From Anaerophaga thermohalophila DSM 12881 (GTDB taxonomy: Bacteria > Bacteroidota > Bacteroidia > Bacteroidales > Marinilabiliaceae): DNA of 52,437 nucleotides. A program made the position numbers and the translations under genes. Numbering within the stretch: position 1 is the first letter of the stretch; every line of letters begins with the position of its first letter. The notes below the pieces were generated by a model that saw nothing but the letters and a program-made list of their open reading frames with translations, had not been told where the DNA came from and ran no database searches. Positions 15,730-23,838 of this stretch are shown in pieces. The stretch is from contig NZ_AEWI01000026.1 of assembly GCF_000191885.1 (NCBI RefSeq), positions 1-52,437 of the forward strand. Direction: 5' to 3'.

Positions 15730-18081
15730 ATGGAAAAAAAACTCTTGCAAAAATATATTCGCTGGCTGTATGGATTGTTTTTAGGTCTGTTAGGCTTTTC
15801 AATCCTGCTGTTTTTTTTGATCTCGATTGGTGGACTGGGCTTTATGCCAAGTTTTGAAGAACTTGAGAATCCCAAAACAAATCTTGCCACAATACTTTAT
15901 TCTTCCGATCATGAAGTACTCGGGAAATACTTCCGGGAAAATCGAACCAATGTTACCTATGATGAATTAAATCCTTATGTAATAAATGCTCTGATATCAA
16001 CCGAAGACATTCGGTTTTACAGGCACTCGGGGATTGATGCTCACGGATTGGGACGTGTCTTACTCCGTACCATCATCATGGGAGAAAAGAGTTCGGGCGG
16101 TGGCAGTACTATCACACAACAGCTTGCCAAACTTCTTTTTCACGATCCGGCCACAAATGTCTGGCAGCGAAGTCTGCAAAAACTTAAAGAATGGGTTATT
16201 GCCGTAAAACTGGAACGCAGCTATACCAAGCAGGAAATTCTTACAATGTATTTGAACAAAGCCCCTTTCATTTACGGGGCGTATGGTATTGAATCGGCAG
16301 CCCATACCTTTTTCAGTAAATCTCTGGATTCTATTCAGGTTGAAGAAGCCGCCACTTTAATCGGTATGCTGAAAAACCCTTCTCTTTACAATCCCATTCG
16401 CAGGCCGGAACTCACTCAGGCTCGTCGCAATGTGGTTCTTGGGCAGATGAGAAAAGCCGGGCACATTACATCTGAAGAATTTGACAGTTTGAAGATGCTC
16501 CCACTGGGTCTTAATTTTCAGAGAGATGACCATATTCACGGTTTGGCACCCTATTTTCGCGAATACCTTCGTCTAGTATTAACAGCCGAAAAACCGGAAA
16601 GAGAAAATTATGCATCCTGGCAGGAGCAACAATTCATAGAAGACAGCACGGCCTGGATAGAAGACCCTCTTTTTGGCTGGGTAAATAAAAACCTGCAATC
16701 TGACGGTACAAAATACGATATTTACGAAGACGGCTTACGCATTTACACAACCATAGACAGCCGGCTTCAGCAATATGCAGAAAAAGCAATGACGCAACAT
16801 CTGGGTGAAGAGTTACAGCCCACCTTTTTCAGGGAAAAGAAAGGTCGTCCCCGGGCTCCGTTCACGAAAAACATTACTCAGGAACAATATGAGTCTATCA
16901 TCAACCGTTCCATTCGCAATTCGGACCGGTACAGGTATTTACGGCAAGAAGGTGTTGAATGGGATTCCATAATGGCCATCTTTAAACAACCTGTAGAGAT
17001 GGAAGTTTTCTCCTGGAAAGGCGATATTGACACCATTATGAGCCCATTGGATTCCATTCATTATTATAAGTCGTTCTTAAGGGCCAGCCTGCTTTCCATG
17101 AACCCCCAATCAGGACACGTAAAAGCTTACATCGGTGGTCCCAATTACAAGCATTTCAAATATGATATGGTTTCCATGGGGAAACGACAAGTAGGTTCTA
17201 CCATTAAACCTTTTGTCTACACACTGGCCATGCAGGAGGGACTCACTCCCTGCGATATGGTTCCCAACATTCCGCAAACTTTCCATCTTCCTACCGGAAA
17301 AACATGGACACCCGGAAATTCAGGTTCGGCCAGAGCAGGTGAGATGGTTTCGCTCAAATGGGGACTGGCCAATTCCAACAACAACATTACAGCCTGGGTG
17401 TTAAAACAATTTAATCCTGAGGCAGTTGTCAACATTATTCACGAACTTGGAATAGATAGTCCTATGGACCCGGTGCCATCCATTGTTCTGGGTGTACCTG
17501 AGTTCGGGCTCAATGAAATGGTTTCTGCTTATTGTACCTATGCCAATAAAGGCGTGCACGTTGAACCTTTGATGGTAACGCGCATCGAAGACCGGTATGG
17601 GAATGTCATTTCAAATTTTACACCCCGGAAAAAAGAAGTGTTAAGCGAAGAAACAGCTTTTCTGATGCTTAATCTTCTGGAAGGAGTTGTCAACCAGGGA
17701 ACAGCCATCAGATTAAGGCTAAGGTACAATTTCGAAGCCCAGATAGGCGGTAAAACCGGAACCACACAAAATCATTCCGACGGATGGTTTATGGGTGTCA
17801 CCCCGAACCTCGTGTCCGGCATTTGGGTGGGAGGTGAAGACCGCGACATCCATTTCGACAATCTTTACTACGGACAGGGTGCAAACATGGCATTGCCAAT
17901 ATGGGCGCTATACATGAAACAGGTATATGAAGATGAAGAAATACCCATAACGCCTGAAGACACATTTGAAGAACCTGCTAATTTCAATATTGATCTGGAA
18001 TGTCCCGATGAACATATTCCCGCCAACGAAGAACAACTCGAAGGAGGAGATACCACCATGTATGAAGAAGAATTTTTCTAA
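15730..18081 (+). CDS. Class A penicillin-binding protein (PBP1A type)
   Basis: This bifunctional peptidoglycan synthase is anchored in the inner membrane, with both catalytic domains in the periplasm. One membrane helix (about 11-35) leads to a GT51 transglycosylase domain with catalytic Glu92 in STEDIRFYRHSGID and GGGSTITQQLAK. The transpeptidase domain carries the three penicillin-binding motifs: STIK (Ser490, Lys493), SNN (549-551) and KTG (675-677). The 783-residue protein is of normal length and ends in an acidic tail. Its stop codon is directly followed by a family A element. A second class A PBP lies at 47345-49723. Confidence 0.95.
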   Translation: MEKKLLQKYIRWLYGLFLGLLGFSILLFFLISIGGLGFMPSFEELENPKTNLATILYSSDHEVLGKYFRENRTNVTYDELNPYVINALISTEDIRFYRHSGIDAHGLGRVLLRTIIMGEKSSGGGSTITQQLAKLLFHDPATNVWQRSLQKLKEWVIAVKLERSYTKQEILTMYLNKAPFIYGAYGIESAAHTFFSKSLDSIQVEEAATLIGMLKNPSLYNPIRRPELTQARRNVVLGQMRKAGHITSEEFDSLKMLPLGLNFQRDDHIHGLAPYFREYLRLVLTAEKPERENYASWQEQQFIEDSTAWIEDPLFGWVNKNLQSDGTKYDIYEDGLRIYTTIDSRLQQYAEKAMTQHLGEELQPTFFREKKGRPRAPFTKNITQEQYESIINRSIRNSDRYRYLRQEGVEWDSIMAIFKQPVEMEVFSWKGDIDTIMSPLDSIHYYKSFLRASLLSMNPQSGHVKAYIGGPNYKHFKYDMVSMGKRQVGSTIKPFVYTLAMQEGLTPCDMVPNIPQTFHLPTGKTWTPGNSGSARAGEMVSLKWGLANSNNNITAWVLKQFNPEAVVNIIHELGIDSPMDPVPSIVLGVPEFGLNEMVSAYCTYANKGVHVEPLMVTRIEDRYGNVISNFTPRKKEVLSEETAFLMLNLLEGVVNQGTAIRLRLRYNFEAQIGGKTGTTQNHSDGWFMGVTPNLVSGIWVGGEDRDIHFDNLYYGQGANMALPIWALYMKQVYEDEEIPITPEDTFEEPANFNIDLECPDEHIPANEEQLEGGDTTMYEEEFF

Positions 18082-18082
18082 T

Positions 18083-18222
18083 GAGCGCAGTATAAAAAGC
18101 ATATTTTGGTCATAATCAAGGCGTTTTAAATTTTGTACCAGAGTTAACTTATTGTTAATGAGGCTGCAAAAATTTAAAACAACAACGAGTTTGGCAACAA
18201 AGATACTTTTTAGACCATACTC
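18083..18222 (-). mobile_element. Family A MITE-like element, intact
   Basis: This copy lies in the opposite orientation to those at 5379 and 12837, from gagcgcagtataaaaagcat to tactttttagaccatactc. Flanks read TCTAAT (18077-18082) and ACTAAT (18223-18228), a 5/6 match. It fills most of the gap between the convergent PBP and radA genes and could serve as a transcription stop hairpin for both. Confidence 0.75.
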
Positions 18223-18254
18223 ACTAATCGAAACACTATGGCATACTGATCAAC

Positions 18255-19625
18255 TCAGGAAAACAAAAATCTGAATGCCTCTTCAATCTTTGCTGCCTGA
18301 ACAACTTTAATATCGAAGTTTTCAAAATTGACCCCCCGGTTGTATTTAGGTACAATAATAGACCTAAACCCCAGTTTTTCAGCTTCACTCACGCGCTGTT
18401 CGATGCGGGTAACCGGCCGGATTTCTCCGGAAAGGCCAACTTCACCGGTCAGGCAAATCTCACGAGGAACAGGCAGGTCGGTATTTGAGGACAAAACAGA
18501 GGCAACCACCGCAAGGTCAATGGCGGGGTCGCTCACTTTAAGGCCACCGGCAATGTTCAGAAAAACATCTTTGGCCGCCAGTTTGAATCCGGCACGTTTT
18601 TCCAATACCGCCAGCAACATGTTTAACCGACGCAGATCAAACCCTGTTGAAGACCGCTGTGGTGTCCCATAAGCTGCTGTGCTGGCAAGTGCCTGAACTT
18701 CGATCATAAAGGGACGAATCCCTTCTAACGCAGCCGCAATGGCAATGCCGCTCATTTCTTCTTCATGATGAGCCAAAAGCATTTCCGAAGGATTACTGAC
18801 TTCTCTCAGGCCGTCGCCCAGCATCTCGAATATGCCAATTTCAGATGTTGAACCAAAGCGATTTTTCACAGCTCTCAAAATACGATACATATAATGCCGG
18901 TCACCCTCAAACTGCAAGACCACATCCACAATGTGTTCAAGCACTTTGGGCCCGGCTAGGTTGCCTTCTTTATTGATATGGCCGATCAACAACACGGGAA
19001 TATTTTTTTCCTTGGCTACTTTTAATATAGATGCTGTACATTCTCTTATCTGTGACACGCTACCGGGAGCCGACTCAAGGGCTTCTCTTTCCATGGTCTG
19101 AATGCTGTCGATAATAACCAGTCCAGGCTCCTCATGTTCGATATGGTTCACTGTCTGCTCAAGAGATGTTTCTCCAACAAGCAGGCAGTGGTCACCCCCC
19201 ACATCACTCAGGCGGTCGGCACGGAGCTTGATCTGCTGCGGACTCTCCTCACCCGATACATAAAGTATTTTGCGCGTATTGAGCTTCATAGCCATTTGCA
19301 AAACAAGCGTTGACTTCCCGATGCCCGGTTCACCACCCAAAAGTACCACAGACCCGGGAACCAGTCCACCGCCAAGTACCCGGTTCAGTTCTTCTATGCG
19401 GGTGTCTATTCTGGGGATTTCATCTACAAATACAGAAGAGACCGGAACAGGCTTTTGCTTTTCTTTCCCAAAGGTGAGCGACAATCGCCTGTCTTTGTTT
19501 CTCCCCGTGATGGTCACTTCTTCCACAAAGGTGTTCCATTCACCACAGGCATAGCATTTACCCATCCATTTGGGCGATTCGGCTCCGCAATTCTGACAAA
19601 CGAATACAGTTTTGTTTTTGGCCAT
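18255..19625 (-). CDS. radA: DNA repair protein RadA
   Basis: RadA is a RecA-like ATPase with a Lon-like domain that helps branch migration in recombinational repair. The 456-residue product has the N-terminal zinc finger (Cys10, Cys13, Cys24, Cys27), Walker A GGEPGIGKST (97-106), the family KNRFG motif and, in the C-terminal half, the Lon-protease-like fold ending in the usual LSGEIRPV and IVPKYN region. Nothing is unusual. It is convergent with the PBP gene. Confidence 0.96.
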   Translation of the reverse strand: MAKNKTVFVCQNCGAESPKWMGKCYACGEWNTFVEEVTITGRNKDRRLSLTFGKEKQKPVPVSSVFVDEIPRIDTRIEELNRVLGGGLVPGSVVLLGGEPGIGKSTLVLQMAMKLNTRKILYVSGEESPQQIKLRADRLSDVGGDHCLLVGETSLEQTVNHIEHEEPGLVIIDSIQTMEREALESAPGSVSQIRECTASILKVAKEKNIPVLLIGHINKEGNLAGPKVLEHIVDVVLQFEGDRHYMYRILRAVKNRFGSTSEIGIFEMLGDGLREVSNPSEMLLAHHEEEMSGIAIAAALEGIRPFMIEVQALASTAAYGTPQRSSTGFDLRRLNMLLAVLEKRAGFKLAAKDVFLNIAGGLKVSDPAIDLAVVASVLSSNTDLPVPREICLTGEVGLSGEIRPVTRIEQRVSEAEKLGFRSIIVPKYNRGVNFENFDIKVVQAAKIEEAFRFLFS

Positions 19626-19644
19626 AGTCGAGGTGATTTTAATA

Positions 19645-19652
19645 CAAACTTA
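19645..19652 (-). promoter_or_regulatory. Possible -7 box for radA
   Basis: The minus strand reads TAAGTTTG 20 bases ahead of the radA ATG, a perfect TAnnTTTG. The only TTG upstream is 25 bases away, longer than the usual 19-21, so the -33 element is uncertain. Confidence 0.35.
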
Positions 19653-19727
19653 AACTTTTTTGTATTCCATCTCCGTGCAATGTCTAAAAAATAGATTGTT
19701 GGATTTATAGATGAGACTGCACCCCTA

Positions 19728-19881
19728 ATGGAACAAGCATAGCATGAATTTTTATAGTAGATTTTTAGATTTTTAGATTTAAGATGAAATGAATATGACA
19801 GGGTTTGCCTCAATAAAGATGTGTATAAATCCTTGCTTGCGAATTCCATTCAACCTTAAAAACAAATTTTATACGAATGAA
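19728..19881 (-). repeat. Family B dispersed repeat, copy 3 (divergent)
   Basis: It shows agatgaaatgaatatgacag, gatgtgtataaatccttgct, gcgaattccatt and an end at attttatacgaatga. It carries more substitutions than the other copies. Confidence 0.65.
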
Positions 19882-19885
19882 AAAT

Positions 19886-20082
19886 TGTTATAAAATTGTT
19901 AGGACTGTTAGATTGTTAGGACTGTTAGATTGTTAGGACTGTTAAATTGTTAGATTATTAGATTGTTAGATTGTTAGATTGTTGGGGTTGTTAGCTAATG
20001 TAATAAAACTTATACTATTCTAACAAGTAACACATTAACAATATTAACAACTTTAACAATTCTAACAGCCGTAACAATTTAT
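19886..20082. repeat. gttagatt tandem array forming a large imperfect palindrome
   Basis: The left half contains three tandem copies of gttagattgttaggact and shorter gttagatt units. The right half (from about 20019) is rich in the complementary words ctaacaa, ttaacaa and cattaacaat. The two halves can pair over much of their length. There are no unique spacers, so it is not a CRISPR array. Its origin is unknown. Confidence 0.65.
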
Positions 20083-20090
20083 TAAATGTA

Positions 20091-20308
20091 AGATGAAACG
20101 AGCATGACAAAGATTGTCTCAAAAGAACATGTATAATTAACATCTAATCATCTAAGAAACCAAAAACAGGTAACAGATTCTTCGTCGTTACCTCCTCAGA
20201 ATGACATTAAACAGTCTGTCATTCTGAGCGGAGCGAAGAATCTAATATCAATTAAAGTATAATAAATTGCATCATTCCAACAACTTAGACTAATTTTATA
20301 CGGATGAA
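20091..20308 (-). repeat. Family B copy 4, interrupted by palindrome C
   Basis: The left part (gatgaaacgagcatgacaaa, aagaacatgtataat) ends near 20141. The right part (caacttagactaattttata, cggatgaac) resumes near 20278. Between them lies an unrelated insertion that includes palindrome C at 20175-20243. Confidence 0.65.
20175..20243. repeat. Family C palindrome (agattcttcg/cgaagaatct)
   Basis: It starts agattcttcgtcg and ends cggagcgaagaatct. The arms include cagaatgaca on the left and tgtcattctgag on the right, giving a 69-bp near-palindrome. This motif is a familiar dispersed repeat in Bacteroidota genomes, from my recall of the phylum. Confidence 0.7.
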
Positions 20309-20404
20309 CATCTTGTATCTTATATCTAAAAATCTAACGGTCTATTGTGTTTATAAAAAAAAATGTGACTTTTCAAGTAAGTGCATTCCCGGAAGGATAT
20401 TGTT

Positions 20405-20431
20405 CAACAAAAAACCCCGGCTAAACCGGGG
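20405..20431 (-). terminator. Terminator of panC-panD
   Basis: The minus strand reads CCCCGG, a five-base loop, CCGGGG and then a run of six T. It lies about 30 bases after the panD stop. It is a clean intrinsic terminator. Confidence 0.85.
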
Positions 20432-20459
20432 TCTGTTAATAATATAAAATTCCTTTACT

Positions 20460-20810
20460 CTATACCAGTTTATTTGTAGCGGTATCGGGAAAAACAAAAA
20501 CCGGCTTATACTTTTTAGCCTCTTCAACAGGCATAGAAGCATAGGTTATAATTATGACTGTATCGCCCACAGCTGCCTTACGGGCAGCAGCCCCGTTTAA
20601 GCATATCACACCCGAACCGGGTTCGCCTTTAATTACGTAAGTTTCAAGACGTTCCCCGTTGTTGTTGTTGACCACCTGAACCTTTTCGTTTTCAATAATG
20701 TTGGCTGCTTCCATCAATTCGGCATCGATGGTGATACTACCCACATAATTAAGATTGGCCTCAGTGACCGTAACATTGTGTAATTTAGATTTTACAACCT
20801 CTATGTTCAT
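20460..20810 (-). CDS. panD: Aspartate 1-decarboxylase proenzyme
   Basis: PanD makes beta-alanine from aspartate for pantothenate and coenzyme A synthesis. The 116-residue proenzyme has the self-cleavage site Gly24-Ser25 in [13 protein letters not shown], where the serine becomes the pyruvoyl group. It also has the usual NGAAAR segment and the VIIITYA strand. It follows panC by 8 bases, and the pair ends at the hairpin at 20405-20431. Confidence 0.95.
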   Translation of the reverse strand: MNIEVVKSKLHNVTVTEANLNYVGSITIDAELMEAANIIENEKVQVVNNNNGERLETYVIKGEPGSGVICLNGAAARKAAVGDTVIIITYASMPVEEAKKYKPVFVFPDTATNKLV

Positions 20811-20818
20811 TACTACAC

Positions 20819-21661
20819 TTATTTGTAAACAACATTATCAATCAGTCGGATTTCACCAGCAAATACTGCTATACATCCAACAATATAATTACTTTCCTCC
20901 CAACTGTCAACAGATTGCAATGTGTTTCCGTCAACAATCTGAAAGTACTCCAGTCTCAGGTCTTCATTTCTGCCGATGTTCTCCCTGACAAATTTTTCGG
21001 TATCGGCAACTGAATTATTCTTTGCAAAATTACAAGATTCAAATAAAGTTTTGGCTATCAGCGGAGCACTTTTTCGATGTTTTTCCGATAAAAGCCGGTT
21101 TCGCGAGCTCATCGCCAGTCCATCTGACTCTCTGATTATAGAACATGCAACAACTTCCGTTCCAAGATTCATCTGTCTGACTAAATCGCGTATTATGACA
21201 AGTTGTTGAAAGTCTTTTTGACCAAAAAAAGCCTTATCGGGTTTAACCATGTCAAAAAGTCGGCTCACAACCTGTGCTACCCCGTTAAAATGACCGGGAC
21301 GATGTTTCCCTTCCATGACTTTGTCCAGATGACCGAAGTCGAAGACCCGTTTGTCGGGTTCGGGATAAATTTCTTCTACCGAAGGTGCAAAAAGAAGATC
21401 GCAGGAAGTTGTTTCCAGAAGTCTGATATCTTCCTCCAAATTTCGGGGGTATCGTTCCAAATCAGTAGGATCATTAAATTGTGTTGGATTTACAAATATA
21501 CTTAGCACAACAACATCACACACTTCTCCGGCATTCCTGACGAGGGAAAGATGTCCTTCGTGAAGAGCTCCCATCGTCGGGACAAATCCAACCTTTTTGC
21601 CGGGATTCCTGAGAACGGTCAACCGTTCCTCCAGTTCATTTCTGGTTTTTACTACTTCCAT
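20819..21661 (-). CDS. panC: Pantoate--beta-alanine ligase
   Basis: PanC joins pantoate to beta-alanine, using ATP, to form pantothenate. The 280-residue cytosolic enzyme begins [14 protein letters not shown]. It shows [16 protein letters not shown] with the HxGH nucleotide-binding motif, VFVNPTQF-type text (FVNPTQFND), FGQKDFQQ and MSSRNRLL, all family hallmarks. An in-frame TTG 9 bases upstream is less likely than the ATG at 21661. It shares an operon with panD, so both ends of the beta-alanine branch are made together. Confidence 0.95.
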   Translation of the reverse strand: MEVVKTRNELEERLTVLRNPGKKVGFVPTMGALHEGHLSLVRNAGEVCDVVVLSIFVNPTQFNDPTDLERYPRNLEEDIRLLETTSCDLLFAPSVEEIYPEPDKRVFDFGHLDKVMEGKHRPGHFNGVAQVVSRLFDMVKPDKAFFGQKDFQQLVIIRDLVRQMNLGTEVVACSIIRESDGLAMSSRNRLLSEKHRKSAPLIAKTLFESCNFAKNNSVADTEKFVRENIGRNEDLRLEYFQIVDGNTLQSVDSWEESNYIVGCIAVFAGEIRLIDNVVYK

Positions 21662-21694
21662 AAGAGTCAACAGTTCATTAAAATTTTGCTACCT

Positions 21695-21839
21695 GAGTCT
21701 AAACCAAAAAAAGCTTGTTTTGCCAAAATCGAAGCAAAAGATTTTTCGAACCTGAATTAACTATTTGTTAATAAGGTTAGTGTTAAAAAATTCCTTTGGC
21801 GATTCTTTAAGCAAAAAAGCTACTTTACAGAATAGACTC
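21695..21839 (+). repeat. Family A relative, divergent
   Basis: This 145-bp stretch keeps the A layout: an end gagtctaaaccaaaaaaagc, then ttgccaaaat, a central gaattaactatttgttaata, and the other end aaaaaagc, ctactttacagaatagactc. Sequence identity to other A copies is low and no target duplication is seen, so it may be an old copy or a sister family. It sits just upstream of panC. Confidence 0.5.
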
Positions 21840-22054
21840 ATAACTGCCTGCAGTCAATTAAAACCTGATTTATTTCAAAAAACGCGGCAAAATAAAAAAT
21901 AATTGTTATAAAAGGAAAGAAATTTTCTCACCCCCTATTATCAGACTTCGCAAGCCTTGTACCGGCATTTTCTGAACAAACACATGATAAGTAAGAACCT
22001 TTCCCGATTTAACAGACAGGCACTAAATATTTTCGAGGTGCTTTGGAGTTTTAT

Positions 22055-22217
22055 CTGTTTTCATAAAATTAATCTAAGTTATTGGCCTGATGGAACTCGC
22101 ATGTCAAAATTTATACTTGTCTTTATTGAGGTAACCTACGTCATTCTCGTCTTATCTTAAATCTTATCTCTAATAATCTATTAATCTATTAAGGTAATCC
22201 TTGTCATGCTCGTTTCA
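22055..22217 (+). repeat. Family B dispersed repeat, copy 5
   Basis: Landmarks are cctgatggaactcgcatg, tttatacttgtctttattga, and the 55-bp tail unit ending aatccttgtcatgctcgttt. The rest of the 974-base gap between panC and the next gene holds the A relative at 21695, this copy, the palindrome at 22218, and otherwise featureless AT-rich DNA. Confidence 0.65.
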
Positions 22218-22325
22218 TTCCACGCTGAGAACGCAAAATTAAAGGAACGCTAAAGTCGCAAAGAAAAGATTTTATAGTTTTTTGCGCTTCTTGCGTTCTA
22301 ATATTTTGCGGCTTTTGCGTGGGAA
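22218..22325. repeat. Family D palindrome (cgcaaag / ctttgcg)
   Basis: The left arm (ttccacgctgagaacgcaaa, then gtcgcaaagaaaa) is the approximate complement of the right arm (ttttttgcgcttcttgcgtt, then cggcttttgcgtgggaa). It is one 108-bp hairpin-capable unit and joins family B directly. Confidence 0.65.
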
Positions 22326-22572
22326 ATTTCAAATTTAGCCGGTCTTCATCTTTCTAATAAAACAGCAAAACCAGCCAGGAATCAGAAATGAAATACACTT
22401 GACTTGTCAGGGACAACAAAGCTTCCTGAGAGGCAAAGTAAGACGGACCATCAACGTAAATTCATGCGCCAATAAGGCAGCTTCCCACAAGATTATCTAC
22501 GGATTGATTCCACAACAATCTCATGTAAACATTGATAATCAATTCAAAAGAAATGCCGGGAAAATATTCAAC

Positions 22573-22604
22573 TTTGTTTAGATTGCAGATTTTTTGTACT
22601 TTTG
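22573..22604 (+). promoter_or_regulatory. Promoter of the glycogen-synthase-like gene
   Basis: TTTG at 22573-22576 and TACTTTTG at 22597-22604 are separated by 20 bases, an exact match to the Bacteroidota consensus. The predicted start near 22611 leaves a leader of about 25 bases. Confidence 0.65.
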
Positions 22605-22635
22605 TGAAATATTTATCTTAATATATCCTTGAAAA

Positions 22636-23436
22636 ATGGAAAATAACAAGGTCTTATTCATCTCGCAGGAAATAACACCCTATCTGCCCGAAAATTCAAT
22701 GTCGTCTCTTTGCAGAAACCTTCCCCAGGGGATTCAGGAAAGGGGTAAACAAATCAGAACTTTCATGCCTCGTTTTGGCAACATCAACGAAAGACGCAAC
22801 CAACTGCACGAAGTCATTCGTCTTTCGGGCATGAATCTCATCATCGATGACACTGACCATCCGCTGATCATTAAAGTGGCGTCCATTCAGACGGCCAGGA
22901 TGCAGGTTTATTTCATCGACAATGAAGATTATTTTTCCAGAAAAAATACCATCTCGGATGATGATGGCAAGGAATTTGAAGATAACGATGAACGCATTAT
23001 CTTTTTTGCCCGCGGGGTACTTGAAACAACCAAAAAGTTGAGATGGGCCCCGGATGTGGTACATTGCCAGGGATGGTTTACTGCCCTTGCCCCATTATAT
23101 ATCAAAAAAGCCATGAGCGAAGACCCTTACTTTGCAGATGCCAAAGTAGTATACTCTGTTTTTAACGATGAATTTAAGACCGCGCTCAATCCCGCCATCA
23201 AAGAAAAGGCTAAAGTTGAAGGAATAAAAGATAATGACCTGAAAATATTGAACCCGGCCAATTTCATCAATCTTACAAAACTGGCCATCGATAATTCAGA
23301 CGGAATCATTCAGGGGTCGGAAAAGATAAATCCTGAAATTGAGAATTATATAAAAGAATCGGGAAAACCTTTTTTGGAATATCAGCCCGAAGATCAGTAT
23401 ATTGACGCTTACAACAAATTTTACGACAGCTTATGA
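22636..23436 (+). CDS. Half-length glycogen/starch synthase-like protein (GT5 N-terminal domain only)
   Basis: The 266-residue product aligns with the N-terminal Rossmann domain of GT5 glycogen synthases. It has VLFISQEITPYLPENS at the start, RTFMPRFGNI, YFIDNEDYF, FFARGVLET and DVVHCQGWFTALAP. The ADP-glucose-binding KTGGL motif is replaced by PENSM (18-22). The whole C-terminal catalytic domain, with its second donor-binding half, is missing; the next 400 bases are repeats, not a frameshifted remainder. It is therefore unlikely to be a working synthase. A short glycogen-synthase-like gene beside panC-panD and a DUF4270 gene is, to my recall, a conserved Bacteroidota arrangement. Its function is unknown. 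Confidence 0.8.
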   Translation: MENNKVLFISQEITPYLPENSMSSLCRNLPQGIQERGKQIRTFMPRFGNINERRNQLHEVIRLSGMNLIIDDTDHPLIIKVASIQTARMQVYFIDNEDYFSRKNTISDDDGKEFEDNDERIIFFARGVLETTKKLRWAPDVVHCQGWFTALAPLYIKKAMSEDPYFADAKVVYSVFNDEFKTALNPAIKEKAKVEGIKDNDLKILNPANFINLTKLAIDNSDGIIQGSEKINPEIENYIKESGKPFLEYQPEDQYIDAYNKFYDSL

Positions 23437-23450
23437 TTTAGTCAATAGTT

Positions 23451-23505
23451 TTTAGTCAGTAGTTTTTAGTCAGTAGTTTTTAGTCAGTAGTTTTTAGTCA
23501 GTAGT
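23451..23505 (+). repeat. 14-bp tandem repeat (agtcagtagttttt)
   Basis: About four and a half units of agtcagtagttttt follow the stop codon of the previous gene. Related words (tagtcattagtttttaatca) occur in the composite B copies at 25.9 and 52.2 kb. The rest of the 402-base gap holds featureless DNA and the short family A element at 23732. Confidence 0.75.
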
Positions 23506-23731
23506 GATGGAGATTTACCTGTGCTGACGAACACAAAAATTTAACAAAATTACACAACTACCACATTCTAAGCAATTTATAAAAAGTAACACAGAGAGAA
23601 GTTTGACAGGCAGAAGAGTGAGGCAGAGAGCATGGAGCATGGTGCAAAGACCGGTATCCGCCGTTTTCCAAACTATATTTCTAACCTGATTTATGAATAG
23701 ATCACGTTACAAATAACAACAAATTATTGAT

Positions 23732-23786
23732 GAGGCCGGCCTAAAAAGCATCTTTTTTGCCAAAATACACTTTTTATATCACACGC
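23732..23786 (+). mobile_element. Family A, internally deleted, with 6-bp direct repeat
   Basis: Only 55 bases remain: the end gaggccggcctaaaaagcat with tttttgccaaaata, joined to actttttatatcacacgc. Perfect direct repeats ATTGAT flank it (23726-23731 and 23787-23792). It therefore moved or was deleted after insertion, as MITE derivatives do. Confidence 0.7.
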
Positions 23787-23838
23787 ATTGATTGTTAAAA
23801 AATAACTTTTTTAGAACGCCAAAACAGATTGGATTTTT

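Noticed and set aside
19886..20082. Possible CRISPR array
   Set aside because: Units are directly adjacent or degenerate, there are no unique spacers of constant length, and no cas genes are nearby.
23437..23838. Frameshifted C-terminal half of glycogen synthase
   Set aside because: All frames are closed by stops and the stretch is tandem repeat plus a family A element; no GT5 C-terminal motif is present.
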